Assembly (NCBI GenBank): GCA_033344775.1
Contig: JAWPMT010000005.1
Location: 2,673,001-2,737,000, forward strand
Length of the DNA: 64,000 bases
Direction of reading: 5' to 3'
Origin: Cytophagales bacterium
GTDB taxonomy: Bacteria; Bacteroidota; Bacteroidia; Cytophagales; Cyclobacteriaceae
Under the pieces are notes generated by a model. That model did not search any database. It saw nothing but the letters and a program-made list of their open reading frames with translations, and had not been told where the DNA came from. Shown in pieces: positions 19,032-27,829 of the stretch (its first letter is position 1; every line of letters begins with the position of its first letter). Made by a program: the position numbers and the translations under genes.

Positions 19032-19600
19032 TAAATGCTCTCGAGCAAAGTATTTCTACGTTGTTCGAGTCGTGGTTCCTGTTTTGCGCGAACAGGACGT
19101 TTTGTTGCGGACGGTGTAGGGTGTTTCGATGAAGACTGGTATGCACTTGCAGCGTCTATTTCTACAAGTTCCAGATTGTCTGTGCTGGTGGCGCCTGGAG
19201 TGATCCATTCGTAAGCTTCTACCTCAGAAGAAAAGGATTTGAAAGTAAGGTTCGGATAAACCAGAGAGACCGTTTTTGAGATCGTATTGGAATAGATCTG
19301 TCCAATGGCAGAACGAGATTCGATGGTGGCTACCTTAGCCAGGAAAGGAATGACCGGCTTGACCAGTTTCTTCAGAAAATAGTTTTTCATCCAAACCCGA
19401 CATTCTGTGTTCAGTTCTTTCAGGTTAAGTCGATTGATCACCACGTTTTGGATACCGTGGACCTCCGTGATTTCAACGGCTTTGGTGAGTACTCGCTTGT
19501 ATTCTTCAAAATCGACCACACCATGCCAGGTGATCAGCAAAAATTTCTCAGAAAAGTCAACTGCGAGTGTAGCGGTATTAAGGGCTAAGATTCGATCCAT
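19007..19600 (-). CDS. STAS/SpoIIAA-like domain protein
   Basis: The first 130 or so residues resemble a SpoIIAA/STAS-like fold: alternating strands and helices, ITWHGVVDFEEYKRVL and GIQNVVINRLNLKELN, then a YEWIT helix. Bacteroidota carry many such proteins of unknown role. The C-terminal 50 residues are a low-complexity, basic tail (TPSATKRPVRAKQEPRLEQRR) that could bind nucleic acid or a partner; that is inference. The 3' end overlaps msrC by 25 bases. A promoter-proximal set of dyads lies upstream at 19676-19742. Confidence 0.65.
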   Translation of the reverse strand: MDRILALNTATLAVDFSEKFLLITWHGVVDFEEYKRVLTKAVEITEVHGIQNVVINRLNLKELNTECRVWMKNYFLKKLVKPVIPFLAKVATIESRSAIGQIYSNTISKTVSLVYPNLTFKSFSSEVEAYEWITPGATSTDNLELVEIDAASAYQSSSKHPTPSATKRPVRAKQEPRLEQRRNTLLESIYQLFFGSR

Positions 19601-19675
19601 AACTGCGATGCGAAAAGTTCTTCAATGATTTATGGTTAATCAGGGAAGTAAATTTGCCAAGCAACACAGTTTTTC

Positions 19676-19742
19676 ACAATACCCTAAATCGGGTAATTAT
19701 CGGACCTTAATATACCCTAAAGTGGGTCGTGTAGGGTATTGT
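19676..19742 (-). promoter_or_regulatory. Paired ACCC-N6-GGGT dyads, candidate operator
   Basis: Two near-identical 14-bp dyads, ACCCTAAATCGGGT (19681-19694) and ACCCTAAAGTGGGT (19714-19727), are spaced exactly 33 bases apart, about three helical turns. The block is also framed by a 10-bp inverted repeat (ACAATACCCT at 19676, AGGGTATTGT ending at 19742). It lies 76-142 bases upstream of the STAS-like gene start, in an otherwise empty gap of 180 bases. It looks like a cooperative response-regulator or repressor site; the regulator is unknown. Confidence 0.6.
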
Positions 19743-19780
19743 TTTAGACGTGAAACACCTATTCGATGACTTAAGGACAC

Positions 19781-20440
19781 TTAAGACGGCAGCGTCGCCA
19801 AAATGGTTTCACCACCTACGGTCTTCTCTCCGATCTTCACATGGACCAAAGATTCGGGAGGCAGGAATACATCTACCCGGCTACCGAAACGAATGAAGCC
19901 CACTTCATCACCAGCGGCAACAGGATCATTTTCTTTGCCGTAGAAGCTTATTCTTCGGGCTACTGCACCCGCAATCTGACGCATCAGGATCTTGATGCCA
20001 TTGCCCGTTTCATAACCGATAGATGTTCGTTCGTTTTCCGTACTGGATTTGGGGTGCCAGGCCACCAGGTATTTACCCGGATGGTATTTGTAATAAGAGA
20101 TCTTACCGTCCACAGGCGCTCGATTCACGTGCACATTCAAGGGAGACATGAAAATAGAGATCTGAATCCGCTTTTCTTTCAGGTATTCATCCTCTTCTGT
20201 TTCCTCAATCACGACGACTTTTCCTTCAGCCGGAGCAATCACGCGATGGTCTTGCTCCGGTGTTTCATAACCGGGCACTCTGAAAAACCGCACGATCAAT
20301 ATCCAGAAAATCGCGGCAGCAGCACCCAGGATCCATTGAACAATCACAAAAGGCAATAGCCAGGTCAATAAAAAGTACAACCCTGCAATCAGTACCGCCG
20401 ATACGGGAATGATGATCTTGCCTTCCTTGTGAATCTTCAT
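19781..20440 (-). CDS. psd: Phosphatidylserine decarboxylase proenzyme (short form)
   Basis: This inner-membrane enzyme makes phosphatidylethanolamine from phosphatidylserine. The product of about 219 residues has two hydrophobic segments near the N-terminus, the conserved SIFMSPLNVHVNRAP block, and the self-cleavage GS within GFIRFGSRVDVF that yields the pyruvoyl prosthetic group. It is the short type common in Bacteroidota. The start at 20440 (MKIHKEGK) is preferred over an upstream in-frame ATG that would overlap the dehydrogenase gene. It lies 13 bases after that gene and is probably cotranscribed. Confidence 0.93.
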   Translation of the reverse strand: MKIHKEGKIIIPVSAVLIAGLYFLLTWLLPFVIVQWILGAAAAIFWILIVRFFRVPGYETPEQDHRVIAPAEGKVVVIEETEEDEYLKEKRIQISIFMSPLNVHVNRAPVDGKISYYKYHPGKYLVAWHPKSSTENERTSIGYETGNGIKILMRQIAGAVARRISFYGKENDPVAAGDEVGFIRFGSRVDVFLPPESLVHVKIGEKTVGGETILATLPS

Positions 20441-20453
20441 AAATATTATTTTT

Positions 20454-21728
20454 CTAGAATCCGCCCCTGAATTTATAGGTTTTCGCCACTTTGTCAATCG
20501 CCACGATGTACGCCGCAATTCTCAGAGGCACGTTATACTGTAAAGATGCATCATAAACCTTATTGAAGGCTTCTTTCATGATCCTGTCCGATCTTCTGTT
20601 GACACGCTCAGCTGTCCACTTGTATCCCAGTCGGTTTTGTACCCACTCGAAATAAGAGACCGTCACACCACCTGCATTGGCAAGGATGTCTGGCACCGCC
20701 ATGATTCCCTTTGCATTCACAATGGCATCTGCTTGTGCGGAAGTAGGTCCGTTCGCACCTTCTACGATCAGCTTTGCTTTGATTTTATCTGCATTCACTT
20801 CCGTGATCACATCCTCAACTGCCGCAGGTACCAATACATCTACATCCAGTAACAAAAGCTCTTCCGGATCAATTTTCTCTGCTCCTTCGAAACCTTCCAT
20901 CGTACGATCATTGGAATCTCTGTAGTTGATCGCTGCATGAATATCGATCCCCTCTTTGTTGTAGTACGCACCTGACACATCACTGATCGCAACAATCTTC
21001 GCACCTCTTTCTTCCAACAACACCGCGGCCCAAGAGCCCACATTACCAAAACCTTGTACAGCACAAGTCGCTTTAAAAGGATTGATCTTCAATTTCTCCA
21101 TTCCTGCCAAAGCAGAAATCATTACACCACGACCAGTCGCTTCTGTCCGTCCCAGTGAACCACCCAAAACAAGCGGCTTACCGGTAACAACCGCATTGAC
21201 GGTCATACCTTGAGAACGGGAATACTGGTCCATCATCCAGGCCATTTCTTCGGGTCCGGTTCCCATGTCTGGTGCAGGGATATCTCTATCCGGTCCAAAT
21301 ATTTCGTACATCGCCTGTGTATAGGCACGCGTCAATCGCTCTACCTCGCCTCGAGACATCTTTCTTGGGTCACAAGTGATGCCTCCTTTGGCGCCTCCGT
21401 AAGGAATATCCACCACGGCACATTTCCAGGTCATCCAGGCAGCCAGGGCTTTTACTTCATCGATGTTCACATCCATCGCAAATCGAACGCCGCCTTTAGA
21501 TGGGCCCAGGATGTTGGAATGAATGACTCGATAGCCTTCAAAAACACGGATCGAACCATCATCCATGGTCACTGGAAGCGATACGATCACCTGTTTTACC
21601 GGTGATTTGAGCACATTATAGATCTGGTCGTCAAGTCCCAAATGCTGGGCAGCAATGTGGAATCTTGACATCATTGACTCAAATGGGTTGCCTTTGTCCT
21701 TAATCGGAGCAGGTTCAATGTAAGCCAT
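20454..21728 (-). CDS. Glu/Leu/Phe/Val dehydrogenase (glutamate dehydrogenase type)
   Basis: The 424-residue NAD(P)-linked amino-acid dehydrogenase has an N-terminal dimerisation domain with GPSKGGVRF and the catalytic-lysine block PYGGAKGGI. The Rossmann part has VQGFGNVGSWAA, and the VPAAVEDVITEVNADKIKAK and EGANGPTSAQAD regions are intact. It resembles catabolic RocG/GudB-type glutamate dehydrogenases, interconverting glutamate and 2-oxoglutarate. It leads a two-gene unit with psd. Confidence 0.93.
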   Translation of the reverse strand: MAYIEPAPIKDKGNPFESMMSRFHIAAQHLGLDDQIYNVLKSPVKQVIVSLPVTMDDGSIRVFEGYRVIHSNILGPSKGGVRFAMDVNIDEVKALAAWMTWKCAVVDIPYGGAKGGITCDPRKMSRGEVERLTRAYTQAMYEIFGPDRDIPAPDMGTGPEEMAWMMDQYSRSQGMTVNAVVTGKPLVLGGSLGRTEATGRGVMISALAGMEKLKINPFKATCAVQGFGNVGSWAAVLLEERGAKIVAISDVSGAYYNKEGIDIHAAINYRDSNDRTMEGFEGAEKIDPEELLLLDVDVLVPAAVEDVITEVNADKIKAKLIVEGANGPTSAQADAIVNAKGIMAVPDILANAGGVTVSYFEWVQNRLGYKWTAERVNRRSDRIMKEAFNKVYDASLQYNVPLRIAAYIVAIDKVAKTYKFRGGF

Positions 21729-21851
21729 GGGGTATTAGCTAATGGGTTATGTCGTCAAAAATTTGGATGCAAAAGTAACACTTAAGCGAAAAGAACTGTC
21801 TGGAAACGAGAGTTTTTGGTGCCTGAAAGTTGTCGCCTAGATTTGCTCTGC

Positions 21852-22223
21852 ATGACTACTATTTTGCTCATTCAGTTTTTTAAAGAACCGCCTCTTGGCA
21901 TTTCCTCTCTGGAAGTAGCGTTAAGCCAGCGCTTTGGAAGCCAATTAGTGGCCTTAGACAGCTTTTCTGATGGTAGCAACCTGGCTTATGTCCGAAAGAT
22001 GATTGAAGAAAGTGAAAAGATCAATGCCATCATCTGGGAGAATGAAGGTGGCACACTCAAAGGCGTTCAACCCATCTTCAATGCCCTGCTCAAAAAGAAG
22101 CAGGTGGTTTCCCTGATCACCAATTCCTCGCAAGGCGTGATCGCAAAAATGTGTAAGGCGATGGAGTCGAAGAAAGTGGAGGGCGAGACGGAGTTGATAG
22201 AAGTGGTGAAAACAATGAACTAA
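21852..22223 (+). CDS. Hypothetical protein
   Basis: A protein of about 123 residues from the ATG at 21852 (MTTILLIQFF); a TTG 12 codons upstream is less likely. The pattern of alternating strands and helices (TILLIQFF, INAIIWENEGG, QVVSLITNS) suggests a small alpha/beta domain of Rossmann or receiver type, but I recognise no family. It ends three bases before the S41 peptidase gene and probably shares its mRNA. Confidence 0.6.
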   Translation: MTTILLIQFFKEPPLGISSLEVALSQRFGSQLVALDSFSDGSNLAYVRKMIEESEKINAIIWENEGGTLKGVQPIFNALLKKKQVVSLITNSSQGVIAKMCKAMESKKVEGETELIEVVKTMN

Positions 22224-22226
22224 GCG

Positions 22227-23570
22227 ATGAACTTCAAGCTGAAAGTACTTATCCTGATTATGCTGTTGGCAACGCCCACATGGTCATTCGGACAGCAGTT
22301 ATCGAAACAATCACTCATTGATGATTTGACCTTCTTGAACGAATCCGTTTCGAACGGTCATCCGGTAAACTATGACCCTCAATATCAATTCAATATTTCT
22401 GAAGTCATTGATCGTGCAAAAGCACTTAACACGGACAGTATTTCTGCCTTGAACTACACTATTTGGATCGAAAAAGGCATCTATCATATTGGCTGTATTC
22501 ACACCTCGATCCAGGTAAACCCATTAAAAGTACATTATCAACCTTCTTTCATCCCTATCACCACATCGATCCAAAAAAATAACCTCAACATTACATCCTG
22601 TCAGGGCGCATCGAAAATTGGCCAGACGATACAGAAAATCAATGGACGTCATGCCTCCGAAATCATCGCTTATTATGAAGAATACAAGGCGAGTGATGGT
22701 GGCACCGATGCGTTTTCAAAAGAGTATTTTCATTTGTTCTCATCGAGCTTAATCTCAAAGTTCCTGGGCTATCCAGCGCATTATGAAATTGAAACTGCCA
22801 ATGAGACCTATGTTTTGAAAGGACAGAAAAAGGGGTATTACCGTAAATCTGAAGATCAGGCAACTACTGATCTTTTATCAAATGGCTCCAATGAACTGTA
22901 TCTAAACGACGATTTCGTCATCTTGAAAGTCGAGGACTTCAATAATTCAGACAAAGGGTTCTTTAAAAATGCATTTAAGAAAATTGACGAAATCGATGCT
23001 GAAAACCTGATCATAGACCTGAGACAAAATACCGGGGGAAGTAGAAAGGCCGCGATCGTGCTCACCAAATTTTTAGCAGACAGTGCCTTTGCCTATTCCA
23101 TCCTTCAACCCAAATTGTCCACAGGAAAGTACCTGAATGGGAAAGGCAAGTTTTTTCTATTCCTATCAAAGCTGAAATACAATGTGGGCAATTTTTATAA
23201 AATGCGCTTCACCGATTTGGGAACGTCATTTAGATATGCTTACAAACCCAAAGCCAAGTATCATTTCAACGGTAATGTGTATGTCCTGACCGATGGTTTC
23301 ACTGCTTCTGCCTCTACCATGGTCACTTCCTGGTTAAAACAATACAGCCATGCCCAGTTTCTTGGGCGTCAGGCCAGCGGTGGCTACAATGGCAACAATG
23401 GTGGCTCCTTCCCTGTCATCACCCTCCCCCAATCAAAAATTCAAATCAGATTTCCCGCTTATCGCCTTGTTCTCGATGATCAATCTGAAATGAGTGCCGG
23501 CCTCCAACCGGATGTTTCCCTTGATACAAATTCAGATATCGCCACCATCATCAAAGAAATAAGAAAGTAA
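22227..23570 (+). CDS. S41 family peptidase (tail-specific protease-like)
   Basis: The 447-residue protein has a signal peptide (LIMLLATPTWSFGQQ), an N-terminal helical region, no obvious PDZ domain, and an S41 core. The core has NLIIDLRQNTGGS, then VYVLTDGFTASASTM with the nucleophilic serine near residue 356, and LGRQASGGYNG. It is probably a periplasmic or outer-membrane-associated protease. Many Bacteroidota carry PDZ-less S41 proteins whose substrates are unknown. Confidence 0.88.
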   Translation: MNFKLKVLILIMLLATPTWSFGQQLSKQSLIDDLTFLNESVSNGHPVNYDPQYQFNISEVIDRAKALNTDSISALNYTIWIEKGIYHIGCIHTSIQVNPLKVHYQPSFIPITTSIQKNNLNITSCQGASKIGQTIQKINGRHASEIIAYYEEYKASDGGTDAFSKEYFHLFSSSLISKFLGYPAHYEIETANETYVLKGQKKGYYRKSEDQATTDLLSNGSNELYLNDDFVILKVEDFNNSDKGFFKNAFKKIDEIDAENLIIDLRQNTGGSRKAAIVLTKFLADSAFAYSILQPKLSTGKYLNGKGKFFLFLSKLKYNVGNFYKMRFTDLGTSFRYAYKPKAKYHFNGNVYVLTDGFTASASTMVTSWLKQYSHAQFLGRQASGGYNGNNGGSFPVITLPQSKIQIRFPAYRLVLDDQSEMSAGLQPDVSLDTNSDIATIIKEIRK

Positions 23571-23606
23571 TAGGCTTTAGGCGCCCACCGCATTTTACTT
23601 TTCGCC

Positions 23607-23645
23607 TTGGCCCTGCGCTTGGCGGGGCAGGCGAGTACCTGCAAC
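23607..23645. repeat. Dispersed intergenic repeat, copy 1
   Basis: This segment shares GCCCTGCGC, then GGGGCAGGCGAGTACCTGC plus AAC, with 39170-39207 in the same orientation, differing mainly by four or five bases between the blocks. The weaker similarity may extend about 30 bases upstream. It can fold (GCAGG with CCTGC). It lies just after the S41 gene, in a 301-base gap that otherwise holds only the upstream region of the next operon. Confidence 0.7.
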
Positions 23646-23826
23646 CAAACTCATATACTTTTATTATTAAAGCGGAGCTAGTGGTATTTGTTTTTTAGCA
23701 GGAAATCGTTTCTGCATTCGATTGGATCCCATTAAACCAGGCAGAAAGATCTCAAGCAATATTATAATAGTGCAATTGATTCTAAGAAACATGCTGCCGT
23801 CACTTTGAAAATATCCGGGCGGTGTT

Positions 23827-23856
23827 GATTTTTAGATTCAAAGTTTCGATTTTTAG
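23827..23856 (+). promoter_or_regulatory. Direct repeat GATTTTTAG, candidate regulator site
   Basis: The 9-mer GATTTTTAG occurs at 23827-23835 and 23848-23856, a 21-base period (two helical turns), ending 15 bases before the first start codon of the four-gene operon. No convincing TTG/TAnnTTTG promoter pair was found at the usual spacing. The repeat could be a response-regulator or activator site, or chance in AT-rich DNA. Confidence 0.4.
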
Positions 23857-23871
23857 TCATATTACTTAATA

Positions 23872-24741
23872 ATGAGAAGAGCCATTTTTCTAGTATTAGT
23901 TGCTTTAGGCTTGATTGCCATTCTTCTTTTTATCTATAATCCAGATCTATTGGAGAAGATATGGTTATGGCTTGTAGGCCTTATAGGCGTGATTATCTCT
24001 TCCATTAAGTCCCTAATCAACGGCGTGCTCAATTTTTTCAAAGAAAATGAAAAAGATGACGTCAATAAAGAGAACAAAACAGCAGAAAAGGAGCAGCTAA
24101 ACCCTAAGCAGCCCGAAGCCAATATTGCTAGTCCTCAGCCAGATCAACGGCAGCTTGCCGCGAAAGACAAAGAAATTTCCTTGCTCAAGCTAAAAGTGAA
24201 AGAGCTTGAATACGCACTTAGTTCCTCGAATACCGAACTGGACAATTTTCAGGGAACTACATTGACAGTACTGCGATATTTTGATGACCAGTCCACAACA
24301 TTGGGACTACTCTTTATAGAAAACGAATTTTTCTGTTACACCTTGGAAGATACTTACCGGCCTCACAAAATCATGAAAGAAACAAGAATCCCTAGTGGTA
24401 CCTACCAATTGGGTTTCAATGAAATTGAATCAAATACTACCAGCAGGTATAGAAAAGGCCGGCCCTGGTTCAAATATCATTTACATGTGAAGGACGTCCC
24501 GAACTATTCCGGAATATTGATCCATGTCGGGAATACCAAGGAAGATACAGCAGGATGTCTTTTGGTCGCAGACAGTATATCAGGGGGAAATAAACTAAAA
24601 ACAGTCTATGATTCCTGGAAAGCCTTTGAACGACTTTACAAGACACTCCGTCCAAAAATAGAAAACAAGGAAGACGTAAGAATCCGGTATTATGATGAAG
24701 ACTGGTTTGAAAAATTTAACCTTAAGCGAATTGTAGCATGA
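23872..24741 (+). CDS. Membrane-anchored DUF5675 protein
   Basis: The 289-residue protein has two N-terminal hydrophobic segments (about 4-22 and 28-50), a charged linker and a short coiled coil (about 100-125). A DUF5675 domain follows (about 135-285): LEDTYRP, IPSGTYQLGF, then H218-x-G-N and T-x-G-C229. The H...GC spacing recalls the L,D-transpeptidase active site, but this is my comparison, not an established activity. DUF5675 often occurs with phage-like or cell-wall proteins. It overlaps the muramidase gene by four bases (ATGA), so it founds a coupled operon. Confidence 0.8.
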   Translation: MRRAIFLVLVALGLIAILLFIYNPDLLEKIWLWLVGLIGVIISSIKSLINGVLNFFKENEKDDVNKENKTAEKEQLNPKQPEANIASPQPDQRQLAAKDKEISLLKLKVKELEYALSSSNTELDNFQGTTLTVLRYFDDQSTTLGLLFIENEFFCYTLEDTYRPHKIMKETRIPSGTYQLGFNEIESNTTSRYRKGRPWFKYHLHVKDVPNYSGILIHVGNTKEDTAGCLLVADSISGGNKLKTVYDSWKAFERLYKTLRPKIENKEDVRIRYYDEDWFEKFNLKRIVA

Positions 24742-27239
24742 TTGACAGTAAACGATTAAAAAATTTATCCTGGTGGTGGGGTGTCAATTTTCTGCTGATC
24801 GCTGCATTTATCATTTTGCATCTGCTGTTGGATGGTCAAACAAGACAGTCCATAAAATATCAGTTCTCACTGGATGCATACGAGTGGGGAATCATTATGC
24901 TTATATTCTCGGCCCTGATTCTCATATCTGCCTTGATGCCATTTTTCTGGGAACAATTATTTAGAAAGCCCGGAAGGATCATCCAGCTTCAGAATCAATC
25001 GAAACTGGCTAATGAAACTATTCAAGACATTGCCAGCGGAAAAAGTACGTTGGATGAAAAGAAACCGGGTCTCATGGATGCGAACATTCAAGCTATCTAC
25101 CTGGAAAGTACAGATACTTTAAAAGAGTTTGTTGAAGAGCTGGATGGAGCCGCGAACACCGATGGAAAGATCGCGCAATTGAAGGCATTAAAAGTTTATC
25201 TGGAAAATGCCTCCAAAACCTGGCTCATTGCATTTTTTGCATCAACGATGTTCATTTCGGCTATCGGTATCATTACCCTTTTTGTGAAAGAAATTACACC
25301 GGACTATTGGGTGGGTATTGCAACAGGCCTTTTGCTTTTGGTGCTCTTCTCCGGCCTTGCCATATATTCTATTTTCATTCTTTATGTTGCAAACAGGACA
25401 AGTTTGTTTTCTAAGATCCTGAAGTGGCTTTCAAAGTACAATTATTTACAAAAAGCTGCGATCATTTATATAGTAAGTCTGTCTTTGATGGTCGTGATAC
25501 TGGCATACGTCGTGTTAGTTTACGGTCGAAGTGGCGCATGGGACGCTGCTGTGGTTTCCACGGTTTTTGTATATGTAATTGCCTTTTTTGGTATCAGGTT
25601 TTGGTATAAGAACATAGATTCCTACGGAAGAGCAGTAGAGCAGCGAAAGAATCCTTACCGAAAGATGTTTTTTGGGAGCGTCAACATCATTTCAATGATA
25701 CTCCTCGCCGTAGGACTTACAGGTGCTTTTCTCTTGCTCTTTTCCAGTGAGGAGAATAATTCCTATGAGGCCATGGGACTGGTGGTCATCATTATTTGGG
25801 CCGTGATCTTCCTGAGATACTTCATCTGGGCCATTTATCATTATAACATCAACTTCGGTCTTACCGACAAGGACTGGGATGAGATTTTTCAGGCCAGAAG
25901 AGACCGGGATAACGGAATATTGGTTTCTGAAGAGCGCCTGAAGGCGCCCAAAGCCAACCCATACAGAGCTCAAACCTTTGGTCTTCCTCCCGGGACCATA
26001 AGGGGAATGATCGCCGTTACCTTGCTGTTCGGCGCCATCGCCATGCTCATCGTTTCGATGGGAATGAATGGCAACATCGACCAGGATAGTTTCTTTTGGG
26101 ATCATTTTGAATTTTATAAAACTGCATTCCTCATGATGATCGCCTTCTATTTTGGGGACCGATCCCTGAAATATTTGCAAAATCGTTGGCCATCCGTTCA
26201 ACAGGGCAAATTCAAAGAAGCACAACTAAAAAAAAACGGGGCGGAGCCTAATGACGACATAAAAAAGGAGGACGAGGTATTCGCACAGGAGAATGGACTT
26301 GATGAAGAAGAGGAAGAAGCTGGCCAAAAGCTTAATAGTCCCTCGGATATCAAAGATTTGTTGAATACTGCTGAAGCAAATGTGCCTGCAAGCGTCAGCG
26401 AAGACTTAGAGGCAGAATTTGTCCAAATCAAAGATTTAGGGGTCAGTAAGGAACTTGATGACAACCTGATCCAGGAGGTGGCTGAAAAAAGTACTATAGA
26501 ACCAGCTGCCTTAAAAGCAATCATAGAGGTGGAATCTTCAGGTAGTGGGTTTCTGAACAATGGAAAACCTAAAATCCTATTTGAAGGTCATCGCTTTTGG
26601 AGTTGGCTTGAAAAAAGAGGGCATAATCCGGAGCGACTCAGTAAAAGCTATCCGGATCTTATTTACAAACGCTGGACACGTGAACACTATCTGGGAGGGC
26701 AAAAAGAATATACACGATTCCAACGAGCCTATAAAATAGATCCTGTAGCTGCCGTTTATGCGACTTCATGGGGTCTGTTTCAGATCATGGGTGAAAATTT
26801 CCATAAAGGTGGGAACTGTGCGAACAGATCAAAGGATAAATCACATTTTTCTGAGACTGAAAACAAACTGAAAACAGAGACAGATATCCAGAAGATACCG
26901 CAGCATGAAAAAGATTTGAATCAGTATTACAAAAGAGTAGCGGTTGATAGTAATAAATGGGAAATTGATCCCGATGATTTCATTGATAAAATGGAATGGT
27001 CGGAACTCAACCACCTCAATGATTTCTTAGCTTTTATTGGCACCAAGAAATCTAACCATGCGATCGGAGGCTCCAAAATGAAATTAATCACGATCCTGGA
27101 AAAACTCAATACCGAGAAGGATGAGGAGATCATTGAGAAACTTTGGCGAGCCTTTGCCTATGGATATAATGGCAGTGGGTATGAAACTCACGGGTATCAC
27201 ATTCGATTGAAGAAAGCTTTTCAAAGATATCAAGCCTAA
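24738..27239 (+). CDS. Polytopic membrane protein with C-terminal N-acetylmuramidase domain
   Basis: The 833-residue protein has about ten hydrophobic segments over residues 10-475, including PGTIRGMIAVTLLFGAI near 417. A glutamate-rich linker (about 490-590) leads to a C-terminal N-acetylmuramidase domain of the DUF3380 type: AIIEVESSGSGF, KILFEGHRFW, ATSWGLFQIMG, AYGYNGSGYETHGYH. Such domains cleave the glycan strand of peptidoglycan and are usually soluble phage or secretion-system effectors; attachment to a 10-TM anchor is unusual. It is translationally coupled to both neighbours. Topology decides whether the domain meets peptidoglycan and cannot be fixed by eye. Confidence 0.85.
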   Translation: MIDSKRLKNLSWWWGVNFLLIAAFIILHLLLDGQTRQSIKYQFSLDAYEWGIIMLIFSALILISALMPFFWEQLFRKPGRIIQLQNQSKLANETIQDIASGKSTLDEKKPGLMDANIQAIYLESTDTLKEFVEELDGAANTDGKIAQLKALKVYLENASKTWLIAFFASTMFISAIGIITLFVKEITPDYWVGIATGLLLLVLFSGLAIYSIFILYVANRTSLFSKILKWLSKYNYLQKAAIIYIVSLSLMVVILAYVVLVYGRSGAWDAAVVSTVFVYVIAFFGIRFWYKNIDSYGRAVEQRKNPYRKMFFGSVNIISMILLAVGLTGAFLLLFSSEENNSYEAMGLVVIIIWAVIFLRYFIWAIYHYNINFGLTDKDWDEIFQARRDRDNGILVSEERLKAPKANPYRAQTFGLPPGTIRGMIAVTLLFGAIAMLIVSMGMNGNIDQDSFFWDHFEFYKTAFLMMIAFYFGDRSLKYLQNRWPSVQQGKFKEAQLKKNGAEPNDDIKKEDEVFAQENGLDEEEEEAGQKLNSPSDIKDLLNTAEANVPASVSEDLEAEFVQIKDLGVSKELDDNLIQEVAEKSTIEPAALKAIIEVESSGSGFLNNGKPKILFEGHRFWSWLEKRGHNPERLSKSYPDLIYKRWTREHYLGGQKEYTRFQRAYKIDPVAAVYATSWGLFQIMGENFHKGGNCANRSKDKSHFSETENKLKTETDIQKIPQHEKDLNQYYKRVAVDSNKWEIDPDDFIDKMEWSELNHLNDFLAFIGTKKSNHAIGGSKMKLITILEKLNTEKDEEIIEKLWRAFAYGYNGSGYETHGYHIRLKKAFQRYQA

Positions 27240-27829
27240 TGTCTAAGCTGATCTACATTGTATTGTTAAGTGTCATGCTGTATTCCTGCAACAGGGACAA
27301 CAGGGGCCTGGTGGTTGGAAAAATCCATAAAGCATCCAAGCTGGCAACAACAGAGTTTACGATAGACAAGATTGTTCACGGTACCAAATCCAAAAAAATT
27401 GGATGGTTGATCAAATTGAGTGAAGCCCGTTTTCTGCTTAGGTCGAAAGTAATTGTAAAGGCTGGGGTCGACCTGAAAAGGTTAAAAAAGGAAGACATTG
27501 AGATTGATGGCAAGAGCATCTCAATTGTACTACCTCCCATCGAAGTATTGAATTTTTCTTATCCTCCCGACAGCATGTTCATTGATAATGAAGTCACCAG
27601 AAATGCTTTCCTCAATCAGATATCTGTGGTTGATCAGGAAGAATTTCTTAGAAGGGCAGAGTTGGATGTAAGAGCCAATCTGCAATTTATGGGGATTGTA
27701 GAAACCTCTCAGCAAAAGACCCGAACCATGCTTACGGCACTATTGAGTTCTCTGAACTATGAAGAAATATACATCAGATTTCAATCGGATGAGTTGATCC
27801 TGGATCAGGTACCGGAAGAAGACATATGA
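27239..27829 (+). CDS. DUF4230 lipoprotein
   Basis: The 196-residue protein has a lipoprotein signal peptide (lipobox LYSC near residue 17). The DUF4230 pattern follows: TTEFTIDKIV, SKVIVKAGVDLKRL, EIDGKSISIVLPPIEVL and a C-terminal helix (KTRTMLTALLSSLNYEEIYI). DUF4230 proteins are envelope proteins of unknown role. The ATG overlaps the previous stop (TAATG) and its end overlaps the next gene by four bases. Confidence 0.85.
   Translation: MSKLIYIVLLSVMLYSCNRDNRGLVVGKIHKASKLATTEFTIDKIVHGTKSKKIGWLIKLSEARFLLRSKVIVKAGVDLKRLKKEDIEIDGKSISIVLPPIEVLNFSYPPDSMFIDNEVTRNAFLNQISVVDQEEFLRRAELDVRANLQFMGIVETSQQKTRTMLTALLSSLNYEEIYIRFQSDELILDQVPEEDI

Noticed and set aside
25692-26225. Long antisense frame opposite the muramidase protein
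   Set aside because: It is the mirror of a membrane-protein coding stretch, with no independent evidence.
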